A DNA stretch of 52,224 nucleotides, taken from Flavobacteriales bacterium. GTDB taxonomy: Bacteria > Bacteroidota > Bacteroidia > Flavobacteriales_F > PHOS-HE28. This document shows positions 40,064 to 47,267 of the stretch, piece by piece. The stretch is from contig JAGNSU010000008.1 in NCBI GenBank assembly GCA_017987895.1, positions 1-52,224 of the forward strand, read 5' to 3'. The position numbers were made by a program, and so were the translations under genes. Numbering within the stretch: the first letter of the stretch is position 1; each line of letters begins with the position of its first letter. A model generated the notes under the pieces. The model did no database searches. It was not told the DNA's origin and saw nothing but the letters and a program-made list of their open reading frames with translations.

Positions 40064-41185
40064 CTAGTTGTTCAGCATTACGGGCATCACGAGCATCAGC
40101 ACATCCTCGCCCACCTCGCCGGCATCACCGGGCAAGAGGATCCCGGCCCGGTTGGGAGCGCTCATCTCAAGCACCACATGCTCACATTCCAGGTTGTTCA
40201 GCATGTCCATCAAGAAACGGGAGTTGAACCCGATGGTCATGTCTTCGCCTTCGTAGCTGCAGGTGAGCTTCTCGTTCGCCTCGTTGGCGAAATCGAGGTC
40301 CTCCGCGCTGATGGCCAACTGGCTCCCACTGATGGTGAGGCGCACTTGGTGGGTGGTCTTGTTGCTGAAGATGCTTACGCGTCGGATGGAGCTCAGGAAG
40401 GTGGCCCGATCGATGGTGAGCTTGTTCGGGTTCTTCTTGGGGATCACCGCTTCGTAGTTCGGGTACTTTCCATCGATCAGGCGGCAAACGAGGACCAGAT
40501 TGTCGAAAGTGAACGAGGCGTTGTTCTCGTTGTAGCTCACCGATACTTCGGCATTGGTGCCAGCAAGCACGTTCTTCACCAAGTTCAGCGGCTTCTTGGG
40601 CACGATGAAGCTGGCGGCCTTGTCGGCCTTCACATCGGTGCGCATGTAGCGGACCAGCTTGTGCGCATCGGTGGCCACGAAACGCACGCCCTCTTCGGCC
40701 AGTTCGAAGAAGATCCCGCTCATCACGGGGCGGAGGTCATCGCTACCGGTGGCGAAAATGGTCTTATTGATGGCCGTGGCCAGGGTGCCGGCGGGTAATA
40801 CGAACTTGCTCGGGCTGTCCAGCACGGGGCTCTTCGGGAACTCCGTTCCGCTGAAGCCGGTCATCTTGTACTTGCCCTGATCGCTGATGATCTCGATGCC
40901 GAAGTGCTTGTTATCGATACTGAAGGTGAGCGGCTGCTCGGGGAAAGCTTTGAGGGTGTCCAGCAGCAGGCGGGCGGGGATGGCCACACTGCCTTTGTCC
41001 TTGGCCTCCACGGCCATCGTGGCGGTCATGGTCGTCTCCAGATCACTGGCGGTGAGGGTGAGTTGCTTTCCGTCCACCTCGAACAGGAAATTGTCGAGGA
41101 TGGGCAGGGTGTTGCTGCTGGCCAGTACGCCCTGGAGCATCTGCAACTGTTTGAGCAGCGAGGTGCTGGAAAGGATGAATTTCAT
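40064..41185 (-). CDS. dnaN: DNA polymerase III sliding clamp
   Basis: 373 aa from the ATG at 41185 (MKFILSSTSLLKQLQMLQGV), the usual DnaN start. An in-frame ATG at 41248 gives 21 further residues (MSEATVTVEAAAKAQPTSRT...) and cannot be excluded because the promoter box lies upstream of both. Three clamp domains are present; RYMRTDVKADKAASFIVPKK and FEFAEEANEKL-like segments (DFANEANEKLTCSYEGEDMT) fit DnaN, and the end PVMLNN is close to the usual PMRL. DnaN tethers polymerases to DNA. It is far from dnaA (12 kb) and recF (21 kb). Confidence 0.96.
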   Translation of the reverse strand: MKFILSSTSLLKQLQMLQGVLASSNTLPILDNFLFEVDGKQLTLTASDLETTMTATMAVEAKDKGSVAIPARLLLDTLKAFPEQPLTFSIDNKHFGIEIISDQGKYKMTGFSGTEFPKSPVLDSPSKFVLPAGTLATAINKTIFATGSDDLRPVMSGIFFELAEEGVRFVATDAHKLVRYMRTDVKADKAASFIVPKKPLNLVKNVLAGTNAEVSVSYNENNASFTFDNLVLVCRLIDGKYPNYEAVIPKKNPNKLTIDRATFLSSIRRVSIFSNKTTHQVRLTISGSQLAISAEDLDFANEANEKLTCSYEGEDMTIGFNSRFLMDMLNNLECEHVVLEMSAPNRAGILLPGDAGEVGEDVLMLVMPVMLNN

Positions 41186-41307
41186 GCCTGTACGGGATGT
41201 GGGTTGCGCTTTGGCCGCAGCCTCAACGGTGACAGTGGCTTCGGACATCGGTCGGATGGTTGGGGGTTCTGCCAGCCCGATCCTTAGGCGGAAAGTGACG
41301 AGCGGCG

Positions 41308-41315
41308 CAAATATA
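41308..41315 (-). promoter_or_regulatory. Promoter box of dnaN
   Basis: Minus strand TATATTTGCGCCGCT; TATATTTG is an exact TAnnTTTG, 60 nt before the upstream ATG (41248) and 123 nt before the canonical one. The GCGCCGCT context is shared with ndk and the TPR-ribH operon. Confidence 0.55.
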
Positions 41316-41338
41316 GCCGGGGGCGCAAAGGGCTTGGG

Positions 41339-41357
41339 CCGTGTTTTTTCAACACGG
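41339..41357. terminator. Hairpin between DUF4340 gene and dnaN
   Basis: CCGTGTT-TTTTC-AACACGG is a perfect 7-bp stem with a 5-nt loop in the 41249-41383 gap. On the minus strand, which carries both flanking genes, no U-run follows, so it is a weak terminator candidate; it may insulate the gld unit from dnaN. TTTTCCACA, which matches the DnaA-box consensus TTWTNCACA, is at 41366-41374 next to it. Confidence 0.4.
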
Positions 41358-41383
41358 ACGGGCCTTTTTCCACAGATCGGGCC

Positions 41384-42400
41384 CTATTCGCGCAATGCGG
41401 ACAAGGGAAGGAGCACCCGATCGAAGGTGAGCCGTTGGACCACCACCAAAGTGGTATCATCCACGGTGGCGTAGAGGCGATCCACGTCCGCGGTCAGCAA
41501 CTCGCCATCCATGTCACGTTGTCCGGCATACGGCGCCTTGCGGAAGATGGGCACCGTGCGGCTGGAACCGTTCCGGTCCGTGACGGAAAGTCGGTACAGC
41601 GGCTGGCTCTTTCGCACCGAATCGCACTGGGCGGGGCTGAGGTTACGTTCGATGAATTCGAAATACATCGTTTTGATCTGGGCGAGCACGCTGTTGGCCC
41701 GGGCGGTATCCATAGGTACTTCGGCACCCGAACCGTCGAGCAGTTCCGATGGGCCGTTGGGCTTCGTTCGGAGAACATAGCTGTTCGCCGGATCGGTAGT
41801 GTTCTCCACCCGCACTTCGGCGATGGCGTTCAGGGAAGGATAGGCGAAGACCACCGTGCTGCGCCAATCGTCCAGATCGGCGTGGAAGCGGGAGCTGAGG
41901 AAACCCGTGAACCCGCTCATCCCCATCACGAAGGGCACGTTCGAGCGACCCGTCCCAGGCTTTTCCAACAACATGTAGGTACCCACATGGTCTTTGGTGC
42001 TGTGCCCCACGTACCACACCTTCTGGGGCTGATCGCCGCCTTGGTAGATCTCCACCTTCTTCACCTGGCTGGCCATGATCCGAAGCACGTTCGCCTCCGC
42101 GGATCTGGGCACCGGCGCACGCACCTCCACCCGATAGAACGTTTTCAAAAGGAGGTTCACCTTGAACCGATCGGCGCGGAGGGTGCCATTGACCATCCAC
42201 GATCCGTTCTCCGTGCGTCGAAGGTCCACGGTGCGGCCATCCGGTTCGGCGATGAAGATCCGATCCACGGCAGCCGTATCGGCGATGGCGAAGTCGGTAA
42301 GAGGTTGGCTCAGGGTGGAACCGGTATCGCGAACCTGGAGCCACCAGGCCAGCGCGCCCAGCAATGCGAGCACCAGAAGGGTCCAGAGAAGTCGTTTCAT
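41384..42400 (-). CDS. DUF4340 protein of the gld operon
   Basis: 338 aa starting MKRLLWTLLVLALLGALAWW. One N-terminal membrane anchor, then a periplasmic DUF4340 domain (FAIADTAAVDRIFIAEPDGR, DLRRTENGSWMVNGTLRADR, YQGGDQPQKVWYVGHSTKDH). DUF4340 proteins lie next to ABC-transporter gldF/gldG-like permeases, as here: its start overlaps the gldG stop by 4 nt. It may be an accessory of that transporter or gliding machinery. Function unproven. Confidence 0.9.
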   Translation of the reverse strand: MKRLLWTLLVLALLGALAWWLQVRDTGSTLSQPLTDFAIADTAAVDRIFIAEPDGRTVDLRRTENGSWMVNGTLRADRFKVNLLLKTFYRVEVRAPVPRSAEANVLRIMASQVKKVEIYQGGDQPQKVWYVGHSTKDHVGTYMLLEKPGTGRSNVPFVMGMSGFTGFLSSRFHADLDDWRSTVVFAYPSLNAIAEVRVENTTDPANSYVLRTKPNGPSELLDGSGAEVPMDTARANSVLAQIKTMYFEFIERNLSPAQCDSVRKSQPLYRLSVTDRNGSSRTVPIFRKAPYAGQRDMDGELLTADVDRLYATVDDTTLVVVQRLTFDRVLLPLSALRE

Positions 42401-44118
42401 GCGGCGCGGGCGTAGGTCCTTCGGCGTACCAGGTGGAAGGCCAGCCCGGCCAGAACGCTCAGCAGGCCCGGTAGGGCCACGTTGAGGATCTGCCAGAACG
42501 TGCGCTCGCTGCTGATGCGCGCTGGATCCAACTGCCGGAGGGTGATCGTGCGGGAACGAAGGCTGATGAGGCCTTTGTCGTCGAGCAGGTAGTTCATGGC
42601 GTTCATCATCAGCTCGCGATTGCCGTAGATCTTCGCTCCGGCGTAGCGATCGAAACCGAGCATGAAGTACATGCCCTTGGCGGGGTCCACGCGATTGGCG
42701 ATCACATCCCCATCGCTGATCACGATCTGTGCGGTAGGGCGCCCCTGTTCGCGGTATCCCATGTTGTCCTGCGCCAGGAAGTTCGGCGCCAGGCGATCCG
42801 CGAACGCTGAGCGGAACGGGCCCTCGAGCAGCACGGCCACGGGCGCGGGTGTTCCGCCCTTGCCAAGACCGAGATCGAGTTCCACCACGTTCAATGCGAT
42901 ACGTGCGGGGTTCTTGAACACCCGATTGTACGGGCTGGTGGTGAGCAGGATGGTCTTTCGCACACTATCGGTGCCGATGGTGTCCATGCTGCTCACAAAG
43001 CGCGTGTGCACCGGATCGATATTGCTCACTACGGGGTGACCGCTTTGCGGAACGAGCACAGGCTCGAAGTACCAAGGGAAGCGCTCCAGCTTGCGCTGGT
43101 TGCCATACGGTGTGGTGTAGATCTCGATCGGCGCGCAATTCTTGTCCAGCAACAGGTCCTTGTTGATCCGCACGCCATAGGCGAAGAGCATCTCATCCAG
43201 GCCGAGCTCCATGGCCGTGGCCATGCTGAACTGTTGGGTGCGCAAGCTGTCCAGGTTGGCGTTCATCACGTCCAGGAGCCAGAGCACCTTGCCTCCGTTC
43301 ATGATGAACTGATCGATCACGTATTGGTCCTTCTGCGGGAAAGCGCTGTCCGGCTTGGCCACCACCAGCGCGTCGTACCTGTTCACCCGGAACCTCGTGC
43401 CTTCGGGCCGATCGCTCAAGCTGTTCAACTGACCGTCGATGCGCACGCGGCTCACGTCGTACTGTTCGTTCAGCAGGCCGGTGATGTCCTGCACCTGGAT
43501 CGGCGCCAGTTCACCATGTCCCTCCAGGAAGGCCACCTTGGGGCGGTCGGTGCGCGTGAGCTGCCGGATCGTACTGCTCACTTCGAACTCAAGATTGTTG
43601 ATCGACCTGTTCACCATATCCGCGTCCGGGGCGCGCAGTTGGGTCTTCAGGAGTTGCAACGGGAGCGTTCTGCCCTTGTAGGTGACCAGTGCACCGGGGA
43701 AGACGATCTTCTCGCTGAACCCATCCTTCTCGCGGATGCGGATGCTGCTGTACTGCAACCCTTGTTGTTCCAGTTCGCCATAGATCTTCTTGCGCTCCTT
43801 GTCGTTGGGGTCCGCACTGGGATCCACGAACGTGTATTGCAGCTTTTGCGGCGCGGGGACACGCATCTCGTCCAGCAACTCGCGTGTGGCCTGGGAGAGG
43901 CGGCGCAGATCGGCGGGCAGGTCACCGGCGAGGTAGACCTTCACGAACACGGCATCGTCGAGGGTCTCGATCAGCTCGTGCGTTTCCGGCTTCAGAGTGT
44001 AGCGCTGCTCACTGGTCAGGTCGGCGCGCAAGCGGAGAAAGCCGCCGATGAACAGCACGAGGAACACGATGCCAACGCCCGCCAGCAGTTCGATCAGATC
44101 CCGCGATCGGTTCTTCAT
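42397..44118 (-). CDS. gldG: Gliding motility-associated ABC transporter substrate-binding-like GldG
   Basis: 573 aa from the ATG at 44118 (MKNRSRDLIELLAGVGIVFL); the 24-residue extension to 44190 lies inside gldF and is rejected. A transmembrane helix near the start and another near the C-terminus (LPGLLSVLAGLAFHLVRRRT) flank a large periplasmic domain (RADLTSEQRYTLKPETHELI, RPKVAFLEGHGELAPIQVQD, QKDQYVIDQFIMNGGKVLWL) typical of GldG/ABC_transp_aux. GldF, GldG and the ATPase GldA form an ABC transporter needed for gliding and type IX-linked motility in Flavobacterium. gldF precedes with a 10-nt gap and DUF4340 follows with a 4-nt overlap. Confidence 0.94.
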   Translation of the reverse strand: MKNRSRDLIELLAGVGIVFLVLFIGGFLRLRADLTSEQRYTLKPETHELIETLDDAVFVKVYLAGDLPADLRRLSQATRELLDEMRVPAPQKLQYTFVDPSADPNDKERKKIYGELEQQGLQYSSIRIREKDGFSEKIVFPGALVTYKGRTLPLQLLKTQLRAPDADMVNRSINNLEFEVSSTIRQLTRTDRPKVAFLEGHGELAPIQVQDITGLLNEQYDVSRVRIDGQLNSLSDRPEGTRFRVNRYDALVVAKPDSAFPQKDQYVIDQFIMNGGKVLWLLDVMNANLDSLRTQQFSMATAMELGLDEMLFAYGVRINKDLLLDKNCAPIEIYTTPYGNQRKLERFPWYFEPVLVPQSGHPVVSNIDPVHTRFVSSMDTIGTDSVRKTILLTTSPYNRVFKNPARIALNVVELDLGLGKGGTPAPVAVLLEGPFRSAFADRLAPNFLAQDNMGYREQGRPTAQIVISDGDVIANRVDPAKGMYFMLGFDRYAGAKIYGNRELMMNAMNYLLDDKGLISLRSRTITLRQLDPARISSERTFWQILNVALPGLLSVLAGLAFHLVRRRTYARAA

Positions 44119-44128
44119 CGCTCTGGCG

Positions 44129-44854
44129 CTACCATTTGCGGCTTTGGAGCACCGTGCGCGTGGCGAGCAGGAAGATCGCCACAACCCCAAGGAAATACAG
44201 GACGTCCCGAAGGTCCACCACGCCCCGGCTAACCGAGCGGTAGTGTTCCTGGATGCCCACCGCCTTGATCGGCCCTTCGAGCGCGCCGAACGCGTCGAAG
44301 GAGGCCATCAGGTCGAATCCCAGGAACAAGCAGAAGCAGAGGAACACGGCGACGAGGAAGGCCACGATCTGGTTCTCCGTAATAGAGGAGGCGAAGGTGC
44401 CCACAGCCGCGAAACATGCGCCCAGGAAGAAGAGGCCCAGATAGGAGCCCCAGGTACCTCCTCCATCGATGTTGCCTTTGGGCACGGCCAACTGGGAGAT
44501 GCTCCACACATAGATCAACGTGGGGATCAACGCCATAAGAACGAGGAGCACTGCGGCCAGATACTTCGCGAAGACGATGGATCCTTCGCTGAGCGGGCGT
44601 GTGAGCAGTAGTTCGATGGTGCCATTGCGACGTTCCTCGCTGAAGCTCCGCATCGTAATAGCGGGCACCAGGAAGAGGAATACCCACGGGGCCAGTTGGA
44701 ACAAAGGGGCCAGGTCGGCATAGCCCAGGTCGAGCAGGCCATCGGGGAACACCCAGAGGAAGAGGCCGGTGATCAAGAGAAAAACGAGGACCACGATATG
44801 ACCGATAAGCGAGCCCACGAACCCGCGGACCTCCTTGATGATCAATGCACGCAT
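44129..44854 (-). CDS. gldF: Gliding motility-associated ABC transporter permease GldF
   Basis: 241 aa from the ATG at 44854 (MRALIIKEVRGFVGSLIGHI); the frame's earlier start at 44890 is not needed. Six hydrophobic segments and the FSEERRNGTIELLLTRPLSE loop of the ABC-2 permease family identify GldF. No GldA ATPase gene lies in the window; it may be elsewhere. The TATCTTCG box at 44897-44904 precedes the unit gldF-gldG-DUF4340, a run of about 3.5 kb. Confidence 0.94.
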   Translation of the reverse strand: MRALIIKEVRGFVGSLIGHIVVLVFLLITGLFLWVFPDGLLDLGYADLAPLFQLAPWVFLFLVPAITMRSFSEERRNGTIELLLTRPLSEGSIVFAKYLAAVLLVLMALIPTLIYVWSISQLAVPKGNIDGGGTWGSYLGLFFLGACFAAVGTFASSITENQIVAFLVAVFLCFCLFLGFDLMASFDAFGALEGPIKAVGIQEHYRSVSRGVVDLRDVLYFLGVVAIFLLATRTVLQSRKW

Positions 44855-44896
44855 GGAATAACGCCCCTGGCCGCAATAACGGCTTTGCAAGGCGGG

Positions 44897-44904
44897 CGAA
44901 GATA
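44897..44904 (-). promoter_or_regulatory. Promoter box of gldF-gldG-DUF4340
   Basis: Minus strand TATCTTCG, 7/8 to TAnnTTTG, about 42 nt before the gldF ATG at 44854. Confidence 0.38.
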
Positions 44905-44986
44905 AGATCCGAACCCGGCCGACTTTGGGACCTGCCAGCTATCGGCGGCGTGGCGCAGGCAACGGCGCCCGATCGCTTGGAACTTA

Positions 44987-45147
44987 GAGCCTGTTCAAGT
45001 CCCTTGAGCGATGCGATCCGAGCCAATTTTATGTCGAGGCGCAGCCGGAAGATCTTCGCGCAGTGGTGCCTGCGGGAGCATTTTCCTGTGAAGCATCGGC
45101 GGAAAAGGGGCCGGAGCGCGCGGTTGAAGTGATCTTGGACAGGCTCC
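44987..45147. mobile_element. MITE-like element with 13-bp inverted ends
   Basis: About 160 bp. Left end GAGCCTGTTCAAG (44987-44999) and right end CTTGGACAGGCTC (45134-45146) are inverted with 12 of 13 matching. It is flanked by TA on both sides (44985-44986 and 45148-45149) if one further base is included at the right end, consistent with a TA target duplication as in IS630/Tc1 or some IS5-group elements. It has no coding capacity. The right edge coincides with the TAG stop of the TPR gene, so insertion may have created or moved that stop. No full-length IS with these ends lies in the window, so the transposase source is unknown. Confidence 0.6.
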
Positions 45148-46025
45148 TAGAACGAGACCACGCTCCGTCGGCGCTTGCGTACGGGCTTCTTCGGGATCTT
45201 GTCCTGGTCCGTATCGCAGTAGTTCTTCACGATGAAGATCGAGTCCTTGTCACCCAGGGCCGCGCTCTTCCGCCAGTCGACACAGGCCTCTTCCTTCTTC
45301 TTCAATGCGTAATAGCAATCACCCCGATAGAAATAGGCGTCCCGAAGGTCCAGTTCGGCGGTGTCATTGGCCAGCACCTCTCCGAAGGCGGTGATCGCTT
45401 CCTCATACCGTTTCATTTCGTACAAGAGGATCCCTGCGCTGATCCGTCCTCCCTGGATATCCGGTTTGAGCAGCAAGGCGCGGCGGATCTGTTCCAGACC
45501 AGCCTCCTCATTGAAGAGCGCTCCACGCGCTACGCCGCTCAGGAAGAGTGCATCGGCGTGGTCCTCACGCAGCTTCAGGGCTTTCTCCGCATCCTTCAAG
45601 GTCGCCTGATCGTCCTGCAACAAGTAATGGGCACAAGCCCGATTGTAGTAGGCGTCGGCATCTGTGGGATCCAGTTCGATGGCCTTTTCAAGATCGCGCA
45701 GGGCGCCTTTCACATTCCCCTCCGTGATCCGCGCGGCGGAGCGGCTCACGTACAAGCGTGGGTTGTTCGGATCCAGGATCTCGCTCTCCTTATAGTCGAT
45801 CAATGCGAGTTCCAGTTGCTGGTTGCGCTGTCGGATGTCGCCGCGCAGCTTGTAGGCGGCAGCCGAGTTCTTGTCCGCATCGAGCGCCCTTTCCACGCGG
45901 ACCAAAGCACTGTCCATGGACCCGGCTTCGTACGCTGCCTGCGCGGAAAGGAGCAGGTCGGCGTTGGTCTGGGCCAGCGCGGGATAAGTGAGAAGGGCGA
46001 AGATCAGGGTCGGCGTACGGATCAT
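45147..46025 (-). CDS. Exported tetratricopeptide-repeat protein
   Basis: 292 aa from the ATG at 46025 (MIRTPTLIFALLTYPALAQT, Sec signal); it overlaps the ABM stop by 4 nt. About six TPRs with the pattern AYKLRGDIRQRNQQLELALI, AYYNRACAHYLLQDDQATLK and AYFYRGDCYYALKKKEEACV; three Cys in the last repeat (CYYALKK..., ACVDW, NYCDTDQD). The end is strongly basic (KKPVRKRRRSVVSF). Probably periplasmic or outer-surface interaction scaffold. Its stop codon is at the edge of the MITE-like element. Confidence 0.88.
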   Translation of the reverse strand: MIRTPTLIFALLTYPALAQTNADLLLSAQAAYEAGSMDSALVRVERALDADKNSAAAYKLRGDIRQRNQQLELALIDYKESEILDPNNPRLYVSRSAARITEGNVKGALRDLEKAIELDPTDADAYYNRACAHYLLQDDQATLKDAEKALKLREDHADALFLSGVARGALFNEEAGLEQIRRALLLKPDIQGGRISAGILLYEMKRYEEAITAFGEVLANDTAELDLRDAYFYRGDCYYALKKKEEACVDWRKSAALGDKDSIFIVKNYCDTDQDKIPKKPVRKRRRSVVSF

Positions 46026-46336
46026 GGGGCGGAAGGTAGGGCGTCCATCGAATGGGGGCGGTGGCAGGACCAAGCCTGGGGCGGTGCGGCGAACATCGCC
46101 TTCACCGTGGGCCATACTTGGGCAAATACGTCGGAGCGACGATAGCGTTCCAGATCTTCTGCCGAACGCCAGACGCTGTAGGTGAAGAACACCTGCGGAT
46201 CGCTGACGTCATGAAGAAGCTCCAGGTGCAAACAACCGGGGGATGCGATGATGCGATGCCGCCAGCCCTCGAAGAGTTCCTGGAACCGCGCCGTTCCTTC
46301 TTCCAGGAAGGTCATGCGTACCAGCCGGACGATCAT
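46022..46336 (-). CDS. Antibiotic biosynthesis monooxygenase (ABM) domain protein
   Basis: 104 aa starting MIVRLVRMTFLEEGTARFQE. The small ferredoxin-like ABM fold is suggested by VRMTFLEEGTARFQELFEGW, SPGCLHLELLHDVSDPQVFF and WRSAEDLERYRRSDVFAQVW. ABM proteins include quinone monooxygenases and heme-degrading enzymes, but many are uncharacterised. The C-terminus (MDALPSAP) is translated from the overlap with the TPR gene. Both of its ends overlap neighbours by 4 nt (ATGA), making it the middle gene of a three-gene unit. Confidence 0.86.
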   Translation of the reverse strand: MIVRLVRMTFLEEGTARFQELFEGWRHRIIASPGCLHLELLHDVSDPQVFFTYSVWRSAEDLERYRRSDVFAQVWPTVKAMFAAPPQAWSCHRPHSMDALPSAP

Positions 46337-47151
46337 GAAGCCAGGGCCCGCTGGCCACGGAGTTCCACGCGGACCGGATCCTGTACGTGCAGCCCGAAGA
46401 GCCGCGATGCACCACCACCGCTGCCTTCCACGCCTTTGTTCACCGCGATCTCCAACATACCGCTCGCTCCGAAGAGCGCGACGCGCTCGCCCTGCGGCAC
46501 CTCGTCGTAGGTCTGGTTAAGCACAGTGATGTCGTACTGTGATCGCCCGAAAGTGATGCGGAAAGGCTGGTCCTTCACCAACGCCACGAACTGGTCCCGG
46601 TGGATGTTGGTGACCACATTGCCGTAGGTGTCCACATGCACCACCACGCCGCGGATGCTCTCGTGGTCCATGGCCGGAATGAAGCCGAGTTGCTGCCGGA
46701 AGTTGGCGGTGGTTCCCGCGATGGCTTCCACTGGACCGCCTTGGGCCAGGTGGCAGGCGGCACGCGCGAGCACGCCCTTCACAGGGAAAGCCGCATCGCC
46801 CGGTCCGGTCGCCATGCGCAATGCGTGCAAAGCCTGTGGCCTACCGTCGAAGAGCAAGCTGAAAATACCGTTGTCCGCGCCAACGAACCAATGTCCATCA
46901 TGCGACACCGCCAGGTGGGGCGTCTGCACATCCGCGCCCGGGTTCACACCGATCACATGCACGGTGCCTTGGGGAAATGCGGGGTATGCATTGCGCAGCA
47001 CGAACGCGGTTTGCGCATTATCGAACGGGGTTATCCCGTGGGAAACGTCCACGATCACCGCCTGTGGAAAGAGGCCCAGGATAGTGCCTTTCACCACCGC
47101 GACATAGTGGTCCTTCAGGCCCATGTCCGTGGTGAGGGTGATGATCGCCAT
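46333..47151 (-). CDS. SAM hydrolase/SAM hydroxide adenosyltransferase family (DUF62)
   Basis: 272 aa from the ATG at 47151 (MAIITLTTDMGLKDHYVAVV); an ATG at 47190 is upstream of no conserved residues. DUF62 motifs are LTTDMGLKDHYVAVVKGTIL, VDVSHGITPFDNAQTAFVLR, GVNPGADVQT and the loop VDTYGNVVTNI, in which D/H/N residues position SAM and water. These enzymes hydrolyse SAM to adenosine and methionine, or transfer halide in fluorinase/chlorinase relatives; no halogen-site call is possible. Start of the SAM hydrolase-ABM-TPR operon, with an exact TAnnTTTG box at 47209-47216 on the minus strand. Confidence 0.93.
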   Translation of the reverse strand: MAIITLTTDMGLKDHYVAVVKGTILGLFPQAVIVDVSHGITPFDNAQTAFVLRNAYPAFPQGTVHVIGVNPGADVQTPHLAVSHDGHWFVGADNGIFSLLFDGRPQALHALRMATGPGDAAFPVKGVLARAACHLAQGGPVEAIAGTTANFRQQLGFIPAMDHESIRGVVVHVDTYGNVVTNIHRDQFVALVKDQPFRITFGRSQYDITVLNQTYDEVPQGERVALFGASGMLEIAVNKGVEGSGGGASRLFGLHVQDPVRVELRGQRALAS

Positions 47152-47208
47152 GGCGCGTGCGCCGGTGAGGTGGTCCTTGAAAAAGAGCAACGGCTACCTT
47201 CGGCCGGT

Positions 47209-47216
47209 CAAATGTA
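47209..47216 (-). promoter_or_regulatory. Promoter box of the SAM-hydrolase operon
   Basis: Minus strand TACATTTG is an exact TAnnTTTG about 57 nt before the ATG at 47151. It lies in the 116-nt divergent gap to phoH, whose own candidate box TACCTTCG is at 47195-47202, so the two overlap. Confidence 0.5.
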
Positions 47217-47267
47217 AGAGCGCTGCGGAACCATCGCGGCGGTCTTCCGCAAAGCGGAACAGAGCCA

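Noticed and set aside
43006..44232. 408-codon plus-strand frame across gldG
   Set aside because: gldG is supported by family motifs and operon overlaps; the frame is a high-GC antisense shadow rich in Arg, His and Gln.
45063..46145. 360-codon plus-strand frame opposite the TPR gene
   Set aside because: Runs antisense to a clear TPR gene and the MITE-like element; no supporting features.
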